The translations under genes and the position numbers were made by a program. Source: Chryseobacterium vrystaatense (GTDB taxonomy: Bacteria > Bacteroidota > Bacteroidia > Flavobacteriales > Weeksellaceae). From it: DNA of 64,000 bases. Shown piece after piece: positions 33,821-41,935 of the stretch (its first letter is position 1; each line of letters opens with the position of its first letter). The DNA is taken from positions 62,001 to 126,000 of the forward strand of contig NZ_JPRI01000005.1 in NCBI RefSeq assembly GCF_000737765.1. The letters are read 5' to 3'. A model generated the notes under the pieces. It was not told where the DNA came from. It worked only from the letters and a program-made list of their open reading frames with translations, and did not search any database.

Positions 33821-35650
33821 TTAAAAATTTATTGAAGCGTAGACACTGTAGTTTCTTTTCGGCAGAGGATAGAAAGATACAGTTCTGTAATAAGTATCCG
33901 TTATATTATTTACTTTAAAACCTAAAGTGTAATTTTTTAGTAAAGTTGCAGAAACCCCGGCATTCAAAACAAAATAAGGATCAATAGCTTCTGCTCTCTT
34001 TTCATCAGTTGTCGTGTAGGTGAGCCCATTTATAAGTCCCTGAGCAAAAAAATTAAGAAAACGGTATCCATAATCTACGTGCGCTGACCCTCTGTGCAAA
34101 GGAACGTAAGCTTGCTGTTTGTTCGTTTCCCTATTGACAGACTTGCTGTAATAGTATCCTGCACCCAATTTCAGTCTGTTATGGTCTCCCCAGTTCTTGG
34201 CAAAGGTCAGCTGGCTTTCCAAACCATAAGACTCTGATTTTTTAACATTAAACGCTTTCCAGTACGATGGGGTAGCCGGCAGCCATACAATAAGATCTAC
34301 AACATCTATATAGTAAGGTGTTACTCTAAGTTTAAAACCTCCCACACTAAACTCCTGTGTCAGATCTGCCTGAATGGAAGTTTCAGGTTTCAGATCACGG
34401 TTTCCTCCCGGCTCATAATAAATATCATTAAAGGATGGATATCTGAAGTTTTTGGATACATTTAAACTTACATTATACCAGTTGGCCGCTTTCCATTTTC
34501 CGGAAAAAGAAAAGAGGAGCGGAGAATTAACATCCTCTACAAAATCTTTTTTCACACCTCCTTCAAAACGGAGATCTTTGGTAGCATAATACCTCAATAA
34601 ACCTGAAATGGAACCTACATTTCTGCTTACATTCCCAATTCCGGACAAGTAACCTTCTCCTTGATTGACCTGAAATTCACCAATCACATTGACATTCAGT
34701 TTAGGTACAATGAAATAATTAAAATCATTTTTAAAAATATAATTTTTTCCCGTTGCACCACTGGATTTTGGAGCATTGATATTTCCGTAATACTGGAAAT
34801 TTTCTTCTGTATAGGCTGCTTTTAAGCTGTTTGAAAGTTTTGAGGTGTTGATGTCCCATGAAATTAGGCTCCTGGCACTCTGTGTCTTGTACTTAGTTTT
34901 TGTTTCTGTACTCTCATAAATCGGAAAATGCTGTGATGAGTCATAAAACTGACTTTGCCACGATATCTTCTGATTGGGAGCTACTTTATAAGAAACACCT
35001 ACGTTGAATGTCGTGTTATAATAGTTTCCGTTGAAGTTGGTATATTGTAGATCGTTCACCTTATACTCATTACCGCTTACCGAATAATTTCCGGATACTT
35101 TAACACTTAGTTTATCATTGCTGTATGAGCCTTTGATGAAATTGTTATAAGTCTCAAAAGATGCTGCTTCCGAAAAGATAGAAGCATGAGCGCCCTGATT
35201 GAATTCCAGTTCATTATTAAGGTGAATACTCCCCCCGATAGCCCCGCTGCCATATATCACACTTCCTCCTCCTGCTTTTACATCGATTTGGTCATATCCG
35301 AATAACGCGATATTATTAATGTCTGCCTGACCTAAGAACATAGAATTGATATTGATCCCATTCCAGACAAAAGCAGTCTGTTGAGCAGTTGTCCCTCTGA
35401 ACGAAGGCGAGGAAACTCCTCCTCGGCCATTCTCTTTGATAAAAACCGGAGACTGGAAACGAAGCAGCTCAGAAAGATTGGATGAATTTTTTTTAACGTC
35501 TTGAGGTGTAATACTGCTGACATGGTGAAAAAGTTTCACCTTACTCATTTGATTGTCGAAAATGTAAATGGTATCGATAGCCTTCTCCTGTCCTAAAAGA
35601 AAGCTGCCGTAAGACGAACAAAGCAGTAATAAAGATCTTTTTATATCCAT
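33821..35650 (-). CDS. btuB: TonB-dependent outer-membrane receptor, BtuB-like
   Basis: The start at 35650 (MDIKRSLLLLCSSYGSFLLGQ) gives a signal peptide; a longer in-frame start at 35728 lies inside the riboswitch. The 609-residue protein has a plug domain (SPSFRGTTAQQTAFVWNGIN and GAGGSVIYGSGAIGGSI-like motif) and a 22-strand-type barrel ending in the terminal Phe of YSVYASINF. It would import a corrinoid with TonB energy across the outer membrane. The upstream cobalamin riboswitch makes vitamin B12 or a related corrinoid the likely substrate. Confidence 0.9.
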   Translation of the reverse strand: MDIKRSLLLLCSSYGSFLLGQEKAIDTIYIFDNQMSKVKLFHHVSSITPQDVKKNSSNLSELLRFQSPVFIKENGRGGVSSPSFRGTTAQQTAFVWNGININSMFLGQADINNIALFGYDQIDVKAGGGSVIYGSGAIGGSIHLNNELEFNQGAHASIFSEAASFETYNNFIKGSYSNDKLSVKVSGNYSVSGNEYKVNDLQYTNFNGNYYNTTFNVGVSYKVAPNQKISWQSQFYDSSQHFPIYESTETKTKYKTQSARSLISWDINTSKLSNSLKAAYTEENFQYYGNINAPKSSGATGKNYIFKNDFNYFIVPKLNVNVIGEFQVNQGEGYLSGIGNVSRNVGSISGLLRYYATKDLRFEGGVKKDFVEDVNSPLLFSFSGKWKAANWYNVSLNVSKNFRYPSFNDIYYEPGGNRDLKPETSIQADLTQEFSVGGFKLRVTPYYIDVVDLIVWLPATPSYWKAFNVKKSESYGLESQLTFAKNWGDHNRLKLGAGYYYSKSVNRETNKQQAYVPLHRGSAHVDYGYRFLNFFAQGLINGLTYTTTDEKRAEAIDPYFVLNAGVSATLLKNYTLGFKVNNITDTYYRTVSFYPLPKRNYSVYASINF

Positions 35651-35697
35651 ACTATTTTGCTTTTCCTCCGAAAGCAATTTGTTTTTAGTTATTATTT

Positions 35698-35845
35698 TGG
35701 CAGGTCTCCTGACTTTCGCTTTCTGCACCTTCCCGTAAAAACAGTGGTATGTTGCAGAAATTCTAATTGCGATTTACAGTTGCGGGGACAGTTTGGGGAT
35801 TTCACCCAATTCCCTATTATTTCCAATGAGCTGGAAACCAAAATT
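35698..35845 (-). ncRNA. Cobalamin riboswitch
   Basis: On the minus strand the leader contains GGGAATTGGGTGAAATCCCC, then CTGTCCCCGCAACTGTAA and, near its 3' end, GTCAGGAGACCTGCC. These are the conserved core and B12-box elements of cobalamin riboswitches in the usual order. It lies between its promoter (35850-35880) and the BtuB-like start at 35650. It should lower expression of the receptor and its partner when adenosylcobalamin or a related corrinoid is plentiful. Confidence 0.93.
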
Positions 35846-35849
35846 TTTG

Positions 35850-35880
35850 CAAAGATAACTATTTAAATGTATTGCACAAA
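35850..35880 (-). promoter_or_regulatory. Promoter of the btuB operon
   Basis: Reading the minus strand, TTTG (35880-35877), 19 bases, then TATCTTTG (35857-35850) is a perfect Bacteroidota promoter. Transcription would start at about the first base of the riboswitch. Confidence 0.8.
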
Positions 35881-36030
35881 AGCGGCAAAATCTTAAAAGG
35901 CAAAAAAATAAATTTTGCTTCGTAAGACCCCTGTATGAAATATTCTTATAACGTTTCAAACCTGATCATTCACTTACGGAGCAAAATTCAATATGGTCAA
36001 AAAGGTAAATGGGTGTTTACTTTTTTTTAT

Positions 36031-36513
36031 TTAAAGAAATGTAGAATCAAAATAGAATGGCAGCAAATCTTTAATGGAATGTACCTTTACCACTTCATCA
36101 TTCATACTGGAAAAATAGAGATCTATATTTTCGTTCTGTTTTGTTTCGTATTCAATTAAACTTTGTCTGCAAGCTCCACATGGTGGAATTGGTGGGTTTT
36201 TCTCGTGAAATTCTTTAGGACCTCCTACCACAAAAATCTTTTTCACTTTGACATCCGGAAAATTGGCGGCTACCCAGAAAAGAGTGGTTCTTTCTGCGCA
36301 TAGCCCTGATGGATAGGCAGCATTTTCCTGATTGTTACCAGAGAAAATTTCACCGTTCTCAAGCAAAACCGAACAGCCTACAAGAAAATTTGAATAGGGG
36401 GCGTAAGCGTTTTCACGAGCTTGTTTTGCTCTGTCAAATAGGGCTTGTTCTATAGTATTCAGTTCACTGCTGTTTTTAAAATGCTCGTAACTGATCTGTA
36501 TGTCTTTTTTCAT
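36031..36513 (-). CDS. cdd: Cytidine deaminase
   Basis: The 160-residue protein has SNFLVGCSVLLENGEIFSGNNQENAAYPSG, the zinc and catalytic motif CAERTT (Cys replaces the usual His/Cys ligand of the C-A-E form) and PPCGACRQSL with two zinc Cys ligands. It deaminates cytidine and deoxycytidine to uridine and deoxyuridine in the cytosol for pyrimidine salvage. It is the small homotetrameric type and is divergent from the OYE gene at 36613. Confidence 0.92.
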   Translation of the reverse strand: MKKDIQISYEHFKNSSELNTIEQALFDRAKQARENAYAPYSNFLVGCSVLLENGEIFSGNNQENAAYPSGLCAERTTLFWVAANFPDVKVKKIFVVGGPKEFHEKNPPIPPCGACRQSLIEYETKQNENIDLYFSSMNDEVVKVHSIKDLLPFYFDSTFL

Positions 36514-36561
36514 ATATTAGTCCTACTAAAAAGGGGGCTAAATTTACTTCTTTTTCATCAG

Positions 36562-36595
36562 TTGGACAATGTTTTTTTTATTCATCATAAATTTG
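36562..36595 (+). promoter_or_regulatory. Promoter of the Old Yellow Enzyme gene
   Basis: TTG at 36562-36564, 23 bases, then TAAATTTG at 36588-36595 matches the Bacteroidota promoter pattern. It lies 17 bases before the ATG at 36613 and argues against a longer start at 36445. Confidence 0.6.
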
Positions 36596-36612
36596 AAATT
36601 CAAAAAAGTAAA

Positions 36613-37665
36613 ATGTTATATACATCAATAAAATTCAGAAATATAGAGTTAAAAAACAGATGGGTAATGTCTCCCATGTGTATGTATTCATGTGAGGATG
36701 GAATGGCTAATGATTTTCATTTCGTCCACTACGGAAGCAGATCTCAGGGTGGAACAGGGTTAATCATGGTTGAGGCTACAGGTGTAGAACCAAGAGGAAG
36801 GATTACCAACCACTGTATGGGAATCTGGAATGATCAGCAGGCAGAAGAACTGGAGAAAATTGTTGATTTTGTCCACTCCCGCTCAGAAAGCAAGATCGGA
36901 ATCCAGCTTGCACATGCAGGACGAAAAGGCTCTACCTGGAACAATCTGCAGATTCCCCTTGAAGAAGGTTGGGAAACCCTAGCACCAAGTGCCCTTCCTT
37001 ATCATCCATCTGAGAGAATTCCGCACGTTCTTACCATTGAAGAAATCAGAGAACAGGTAAAGAATTTTAAAGAAGCTGCAAAAAGAGCCGTAAAAGCAGG
37101 TTTTGACATTATAGAAATTCATGGAGCACATGGCTATCTGATCCATCAGTTTTTATCACCACTGTCGAATATCCGAACAGATGAATATGGCGGGAGCTTT
37201 GAAAACAGGATTCGGTTTCTGCTTGAGATCGTGGATGGAATAAATGAAGAACTGGACGGTGATACAGCTCTTTTTGTGAGGATTTCCGGAACCGAATATG
37301 CTGAAAACGGATGGGGTCTTAACGAAAGTGTAGAATTGGCTAAAGTTTTAAAAGAGCATGCTGTAGATCTGGTGGATGTTTCCAGTGGAGGAAATATTCA
37401 TGGGGCGAAAATATCCGTATTTGATGGATATCAGGTTCCTTTTTCATCTCAGGTGAGAAGAGAAGCAGGAGTAAAAACGGGAGCGGTAGGATTAATTACC
37501 ACACCTGATCAGGCAGAAGAGATTCTTCAAAAAGGAGATGCAGACCTCATATTTGTGGCAAGAGAAATATTAAGAAACCCTTATATTGCAGTTCAGGGGT
37601 CATTCGAGATGAAAGAAGACTGTTTCTTCCCTCATCAGTATACCAGAGCGAAAATTTCATCATAG
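36613..37665 (+). CDS. NADH:flavin oxidoreductase, Old Yellow Enzyme (YqjM-like)
   Basis: The start at 36613 gives 350 residues beginning MLYTSIKFRNIELKNRWVMSPM, aligned with YqjM-type enzymes. It has SPMCMYS with the conserved Cys, HAGRKGS, DIIEIHGAHGYLIHQFLSPLSN, YGGSFENR and a C-terminal FVAREILRNPY. It is an FMN enzyme that reduces activated C=C bonds with NAD(P)H in the cytosol. In-frame codons upstream to 36445 overlap the cdd start region and are not supported by the promoter. Confidence 0.9.
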   Translation: MLYTSIKFRNIELKNRWVMSPMCMYSCEDGMANDFHFVHYGSRSQGGTGLIMVEATGVEPRGRITNHCMGIWNDQQAEELEKIVDFVHSRSESKIGIQLAHAGRKGSTWNNLQIPLEEGWETLAPSALPYHPSERIPHVLTIEEIREQVKNFKEAAKRAVKAGFDIIEIHGAHGYLIHQFLSPLSNIRTDEYGGSFENRIRFLLEIVDGINEELDGDTALFVRISGTEYAENGWGLNESVELAKVLKEHAVDLVDVSSGGNIHGAKISVFDGYQVPFSSQVRREAGVKTGAVGLITTPDQAEEILQKGDADLIFVAREILRNPYIAVQGSFEMKEDCFFPHQYTRAKISS

Positions 37666-37672
37666 ATCAAAA

Positions 37673-37969
37673 ATGAAGATTGAAGACTTTATGCTGAGTT
37701 GTCCCAGTAAGAAATTTTTGGGAGTAGAGTGTCTGGGGTGTGGAGCTCAGAGGGCTATCCTGCTTGTACTGGAAGGTAAGTTCTCAGAAGCTTTCCATTT
37801 GTATCCTGCGGTCTACACACTGTTGATATTTCTTTTTACATTAGGCCTGAATTTTATAGATAAAAAAAGGAAGTATACCCATATCCTGCTGATTATGGGC
37901 GCTGTAAATCTTGTGATCATGATTTTGTCATATTATTATAAACATTTTTACATGCATTTCCATGAATAA
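37673..37969 (+). CDS. DUF2752 membrane protein
   Basis: The 98-residue protein has the DUF2752 signature CPSKKFLGVECLGCGAQRA near the N-terminus and then two hydrophobic helices at about 42-56 and 65-85. It is a small inner-membrane protein of unknown function, common in Bacteroidota. It follows the OYE gene by seven bases and may share its transcript. Confidence 0.85.
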   Translation: MKIEDFMLSCPSKKFLGVECLGCGAQRAILLVLEGKFSEAFHLYPAVYTLLIFLFTLGLNFIDKKRKYTHILLIMGAVNLVIMILSYYYKHFYMHFHE

Positions 37970-38088
37970 AGGATCAGAATGGGACAATATTTTTTTATGC
38001 GTCATAGAAGGCGTTCGCAAAAAGTCGTAGAATTACTACAAAATATAAATATCCTCCATAAAAACTTTTTAAATTAGAGGATGAGCTC

Positions 38089-38096
38089 TATCTTTG
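38089..38096 (+). promoter_or_regulatory. Putative -7 box for tssD
   Basis: TATCTTTG matches TAnnTTTG and is 52 bases upstream of the tssD ATG at 38149. A 6-base inverted repeat (ATCCTC at 38051, GAGGAT at 38077) lies just upstream. Confidence 0.5.
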
Positions 38097-38148
38097 TTAG
38101 ACAAACTTTGTGATTTTATATAATCATAAATCATTAAAATGTAAGAAT

Positions 38149-38553
38149 ATGGCAGGAAATTCAAGAGGAATCTTAAAATTCAATGGAGGTGAAGGACAAA
38201 AACTTTTAAAACTAAACTACAGCGTATCAAGATCTACAGATGTTTCTGGTCGCGTGGCATCTGATCCATCGAATGCTTTGATAAAAGTAACCGTTGAAGC
38301 TACAGAAAAATCAGATATTCTGGAAAGCTTGCTGAACGGCAGATATAAACCCACAAGCGGAGAAATTACTTTTAATAAATCCCATGAAGAAGGAACACTC
38401 ATCACCCTGAAGTGGGAAAACGGATATGTGATTCAACATGAAATGGATTTTGACGCTATTGATACCAACAGCATGTTGGTAAGCTTCGTGATAAGTGCAG
38501 AAAGCATATCATACGGAAACTCACTATATGAAGGATTCTGGCCATTAAGCTAA
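38149..38553 (+). CDS. tssD: Type VI secretion tube protein TssD (Hcp)
   Basis: The 134-residue protein begins MAGNSRGILKFNGGEGQKLLKLNYSVSRSTD and ends GFWPLS, typical of the Bacteroidota T6SS-iii TssD/Hcp family. It is the ring protein of the inner tube that carries effectors. The ATG at 38149 is chosen over an in-frame codon at 38110. A strong terminator follows before vgrG, which should let tssD be made in excess. Confidence 0.88.
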   Translation: MAGNSRGILKFNGGEGQKLLKLNYSVSRSTDVSGRVASDPSNALIKVTVEATEKSDILESLLNGRYKPTSGEITFNKSHEEGTLITLKWENGYVIQHEMDFDAIDTNSMLVSFVISAESISYGNSLYEGFWPLS

Positions 38554-38578
38554 GTCCCGAGTAGTATAAAATACAAAG

Positions 38579-38607
38579 AGACTGTCCCTCAAGACAGTCT
38601 TTTTTTA
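38579..38607 (+). terminator. Terminator/attenuator between tssD and vgrG
   Basis: An 8-base stem AGACTGTC/GACAGTCT with a 6-base loop is followed by seven T residues, 25 bases after the tssD stop. Confidence 0.85.
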
Positions 38608-38711
38608 CCTATTGTGAATGCTGTTTTCAGGCAGGGAATATTTGTTTGTTTTTAAAAATTCCCGATTTGATGAATAATATACACATTTTAACACAAATCA
38701 CTTTATAAAAT

Positions 38712-40643
38712 ATGTCTACTATACCTGAACAACCAAAAGGACCTACTTTCCGCCCGGCACAGAATGCCGATGGAATATCAGAAAATCATCATGCAGGCAT
38801 CAATCGTCTGGTAAAACTTTCCTTAGTTATAGAAGGGAAAATTATCAAATTTTATAAGCATTTTAAACTTAAACAAAGTACCCAGCGTCATCATGAATTT
38901 ACCCTTACACTGGCGCATGATACTTTGGGAGACCGCCAGACCCATTCACTGGAAGATGCGAATAAATTTCTTGGGAAACGTCTGACGGCAGTCATTGCCT
39001 ACAAAGATATAGACAACAGCCCGGAAAGAACCTTTGTGGGAATCATTACAGGAGTAGGATTCAGCCAGGAAAAAATGAGCCTTGGAAATATTGTTCTTAC
39101 CGGATCCAGTCCTACTATTCTTCTGGACGGAGCATCCCATATTCAGAGCTTCGGAGGAAATCAACCGGTGAATATTGGTATTATTGCCGAAGAAGTGATC
39201 AAACAGGGAATCGATAAAGGTCGTTTTGATATCCGGGTTGATGCTAATAACTTTTCCCAGATCATTTACAGCAGTCAGTACGATGAAACCCATTATAATT
39301 ATTTGGCAAGAATGGCGGAAGCCTATGGCGAGCAGTTCTTTTATGATGGTGAAGTTTTGCATTTCGGAAAACTTCCACCTCAGAACAAGCCTATTATCCT
39401 AACCTACGGAAGCAGTGCCAATGATATTAAAGTTGAATTGAAAGCAGTGCATACAAAGCCGCAGTTTTATGGATACAACAGCAATAAAAATGAAAAACTC
39501 ACTTCCGGCTCTACACCCATTCAGCATGTAAGCGATATTGCAAAAACAGCTTACGAACATAATAATAATATTTATAAAACCCCTGCGCTTCAGATAGCAC
39601 CTATCAAAGCATCCACACACCTCGATGTTGAATATTCGCAGAAAAGCGCTTCCGGAAGTGAGGCTGTGAATGTTTTTTCAATCTCAGGAAATACCACAGT
39701 TCCTTTCCTTCATCCGGGATGTGTAGCGGATGTTCAAATGCGTAAACAGGATTCTAATGAGACTTCGTATTTTACAAGAATTATGATTACCGAAGCCGAG
39801 CATGAGATCGATACCATAGGACACTATAAAGGAAGCTTTGTCGGAATAGCAGCAGATACAGGATTTCTTCCCAGACCTGAATATAAAATCCCTAAGGCTG
39901 AGCCACAGACGGCAATCGTTATATCCAATACAGATCCGGCCGGGCAAGGAAGGATACAGGTGCAGTTTGACTGGCAGACAAGTGATACAACGCATTTTAT
40001 AAGGATGATGAGCCCCGATGCAGGAGGTACAGATCAGATCACACAGAATAGAGGATATGTAGCCATTCCCGAAGTGGGAGATCAGGTGATGGTGAGTTTT
40101 GTGCACAGCCATCCGGACAGACCGTTCGTGATGGGAGGAATGTTCCATGGAGGAATAGCTTTGGGAGGCGGGGTTAATAATCACCTGAAGTCTATTCAGA
40201 CCAGAAGCGGAATCCGGATTTTAATGAATGATGAAGAAGGAAGCGTAAAGATTATGGACCCAAGTGGAAATATTTACTTTATGGATGGTGCTGGAAATAT
40301 CAACATGAAAGCTCCCAAAAATTTCACACTCAATGCCGGTGATAATATCAATATCACTGCGGGAAAAGAAATTTCTATCAGCGCCGGAGAAGGAATTAAC
40401 AGTACTGCTAATGACAGCATTATTTCTACCGCCGGAAAAGACATTGTTCAGACAGCCTCTGGTGATATCAGGGAATCCTCGGATACAAGGACAGAAATGG
40501 TGGAAAAGGAATTCAAAAGACAGTCCGAAACATCCAATGAAATAGCGGGAGAAATATCCATGTTCAGCGAATTGGAAAATATGACCATGCAGAGCGGTAA
40601 GATCGTGGAATTCAACAGTGCTGAAAAATCAAAACTTTTCTAA
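38712..40643 (+). CDS. vgrG: Type VI secretion spike protein VgrG (TssI)
   Basis: The 643-residue protein has the gp27-like N-terminal part (INRLVKLSLVIEGKIIKFYKHFKLKQS, EVIKQGIDKGRFDIRVDANN), an OB/gp5-like segment (IVISNTDPAGQGRIQVQFDWQ, GYVAIPEVGDQVMVSFVHSHPDRPFVMGGMFHG) and a C-terminal beta-helix needle from about 500 to 580 with short repeats (NINITAGKEISISAGEG). It forms the trimeric tip of the T6SS tube that punctures target cells and carries effectors. The following genes are its likely cargo and immunity set. Confidence 0.92.
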   Translation: MSTIPEQPKGPTFRPAQNADGISENHHAGINRLVKLSLVIEGKIIKFYKHFKLKQSTQRHHEFTLTLAHDTLGDRQTHSLEDANKFLGKRLTAVIAYKDIDNSPERTFVGIITGVGFSQEKMSLGNIVLTGSSPTILLDGASHIQSFGGNQPVNIGIIAEEVIKQGIDKGRFDIRVDANNFSQIIYSSQYDETHYNYLARMAEAYGEQFFYDGEVLHFGKLPPQNKPIILTYGSSANDIKVELKAVHTKPQFYGYNSNKNEKLTSGSTPIQHVSDIAKTAYEHNNNIYKTPALQIAPIKASTHLDVEYSQKSASGSEAVNVFSISGNTTVPFLHPGCVADVQMRKQDSNETSYFTRIMITEAEHEIDTIGHYKGSFVGIAADTGFLPRPEYKIPKAEPQTAIVISNTDPAGQGRIQVQFDWQTSDTTHFIRMMSPDAGGTDQITQNRGYVAIPEVGDQVMVSFVHSHPDRPFVMGGMFHGGIALGGGVNNHLKSIQTRSGIRILMNDEEGSVKIMDPSGNIYFMDGAGNINMKAPKNFTLNAGDNINITAGKEISISAGEGINSTANDSIISTAGKDIVQTASGDIRESSDTRTEMVEKEFKRQSETSNEIAGEISMFSELENMTMQSGKIVEFNSAEKSKLF

Positions 40644-40644
40644 T

Positions 40645-40815
40645 ATGGCTATCATCAAAACAGCTAAGAATATACAGATAAAAGTCACAGACTCTTATCA
40701 CCTGAATGTAGGTAAAAAGGTTGAAAAAATAGCACAGAAAATTAATGTGGAAGCACAAAAGAGCAACCTTATTCTGGCAAGTAATAAGAAAATAATGTCT
40801 CATGGGAATAAGTAA
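40645..40815 (+). CDS. Small spike-like protein downstream of vgrG, 56 aa
   Basis: The frame starting ATG 40645, one base after the vgrG stop, encodes 56 residues (MAIIKTAKNIQIKVTDSYHL and onward to MSHGNK). It is basic, with alternating beta-strand-like residues resembling the repeats at the end of the VgrG needle. It has no signal peptide and ends inside the start of the next gene (14-base overlap). I infer a tip extension or adaptor, but no family is known to me. Confidence 0.6.
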   Translation: MAIIKTAKNIQIKVTDSYHLNVGKKVEKIAQKINVEAQKSNLILASNKKIMSHGNK

Positions 40816-41929
40816 ATTAAGAGTTCTGATTCTTTTTGTTGTTTGCAGTTTCTCGTTAATAAGTTGTCAAAATAAAAAAATGGAAGAAAAATATAAGTGG
40901 AAAGGAACATTGTCCGCTCCTAAAGAATATCAGATGCAGGCTTATTACGGACAGATCATTGCTGATGATTATCAATTTCCGTTTAGTGATATCTGGGGGA
41001 ATATCAATCAGGGATGGGGGAATGACGGAGGCTCCGGAGGTGGAGCAGACAAGCTGGTTGGCGTCCCTCACACCTTAGAATTCACCTGGTATTCTCTCGT
41101 AGAAGATAAATTTTATGCCGGACACTGGGAACTGGATAAAGAAAAGATAGCCCGGCTTTTTAAGGAAGGATTTTCACAGACCTATTTTGATTCCGTCAAA
41201 AAAGGAACTTATGATACTTTTATTGTAGGACTGGCTCCAAAAGGAAGATTGGTACTATGGCTGTCTGGTGCCGGTCATCAGGTGGAAGTAGGATCCTTTC
41301 AGGGAAAAGAAATAAAGATTACAAAGGAGGAAGCTTATGATAAATTTAAATACGTATTTGAGCCCAGTTACAGGGAAGATATGTTGAAAGATAAAGCGAG
41401 TGGAGGGTTAACGGATGATGCAGTATATAAAAAGATAAAGGAAGAGGGGTATCCAGACCCGGGAATTTATGATAGTTTCAGAGAAAAGTTTAATTGGGGC
41501 CCTAAAGTTATTCTTCCGGCGGGAAGTACACTTGAACGAAGAAATTTTAAAATGTGCAATGGTGAAGAAGAAGGAACATTGGAAGATAATTCTGATCCGG
41601 TTGTGCCCAATAAAAAAAGAGCAGTGCCCTATCTTTTCTATTTCCAGTGGAAAGATAAAGACGGAAAAAAATATAGTTCTCAAATAGTCTTCACAGGAAA
41701 TAATCAATATATCATGGAGGCCAATAAGATCTATAATGGGACCTTCCTGCCGCTGGATTTTGATAAAACAGAAATATATAAACTGTTTAAAGAAAAACTG
41801 GATAAGGAGGCTCCGATTGATCTTGTTGTTGATGTAAGTAATAATCAAGATGTAAAAGTATATGCTGAACAGGACAAAAAGCAATATCCGATAACGCAAA
41901 TGGATAAATACGTTAAACTAAAGAAATAA
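40802..41929 (+). CDS. DUF2931-family lipoprotein, candidate T6SS immunity protein
   Basis: The 375-residue protein has a lipoprotein signal (LFVVCSFSLISC) and the DUF2931 pattern: KWKGTLSAPKEYQMQAYYGQI, a Gly-rich segment (WGNDGGSGGGADKLVGVPHTLEFTWYSLVEDKFYAG) and a repeat of the second half. DUF2931 lipoproteins occur next to T6SS lipase effectors in Bacteroidota and Gammaproteobacteria. Placement six bases before a DUF2235 effector fits immunity in the periplasm; that role is inferred. Confidence 0.75.
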   Translation: MGISKLRVLILFVVCSFSLISCQNKKMEEKYKWKGTLSAPKEYQMQAYYGQIIADDYQFPFSDIWGNINQGWGNDGGSGGGADKLVGVPHTLEFTWYSLVEDKFYAGHWELDKEKIARLFKEGFSQTYFDSVKKGTYDTFIVGLAPKGRLVLWLSGAGHQVEVGSFQGKEIKITKEEAYDKFKYVFEPSYREDMLKDKASGGLTDDAVYKKIKEEGYPDPGIYDSFREKFNWGPKVILPAGSTLERRNFKMCNGEEEGTLEDNSDPVVPNKKRAVPYLFYFQWKDKDGKKYSSQIVFTGNNQYIMEANKIYNGTFLPLDFDKTEIYKLFKEKLDKEAPIDLVVDVSNNQDVKVYAEQDKKQYPITQMDKYVKLKK

Positions 41930-41935
41930 AAAGCA

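Noticed and set aside
35774..35959. Minus-strand frame of 61 codons upstream of btuB
   Set aside because: It overlaps the cobalamin riboswitch and its promoter.
37979..38080. A 33-codon frame upstream of tssD (MGQYFFMRHRRRSQ)
   Set aside because: It is highly basic, has no conserved pattern and overlaps the tssD leader hairpins.
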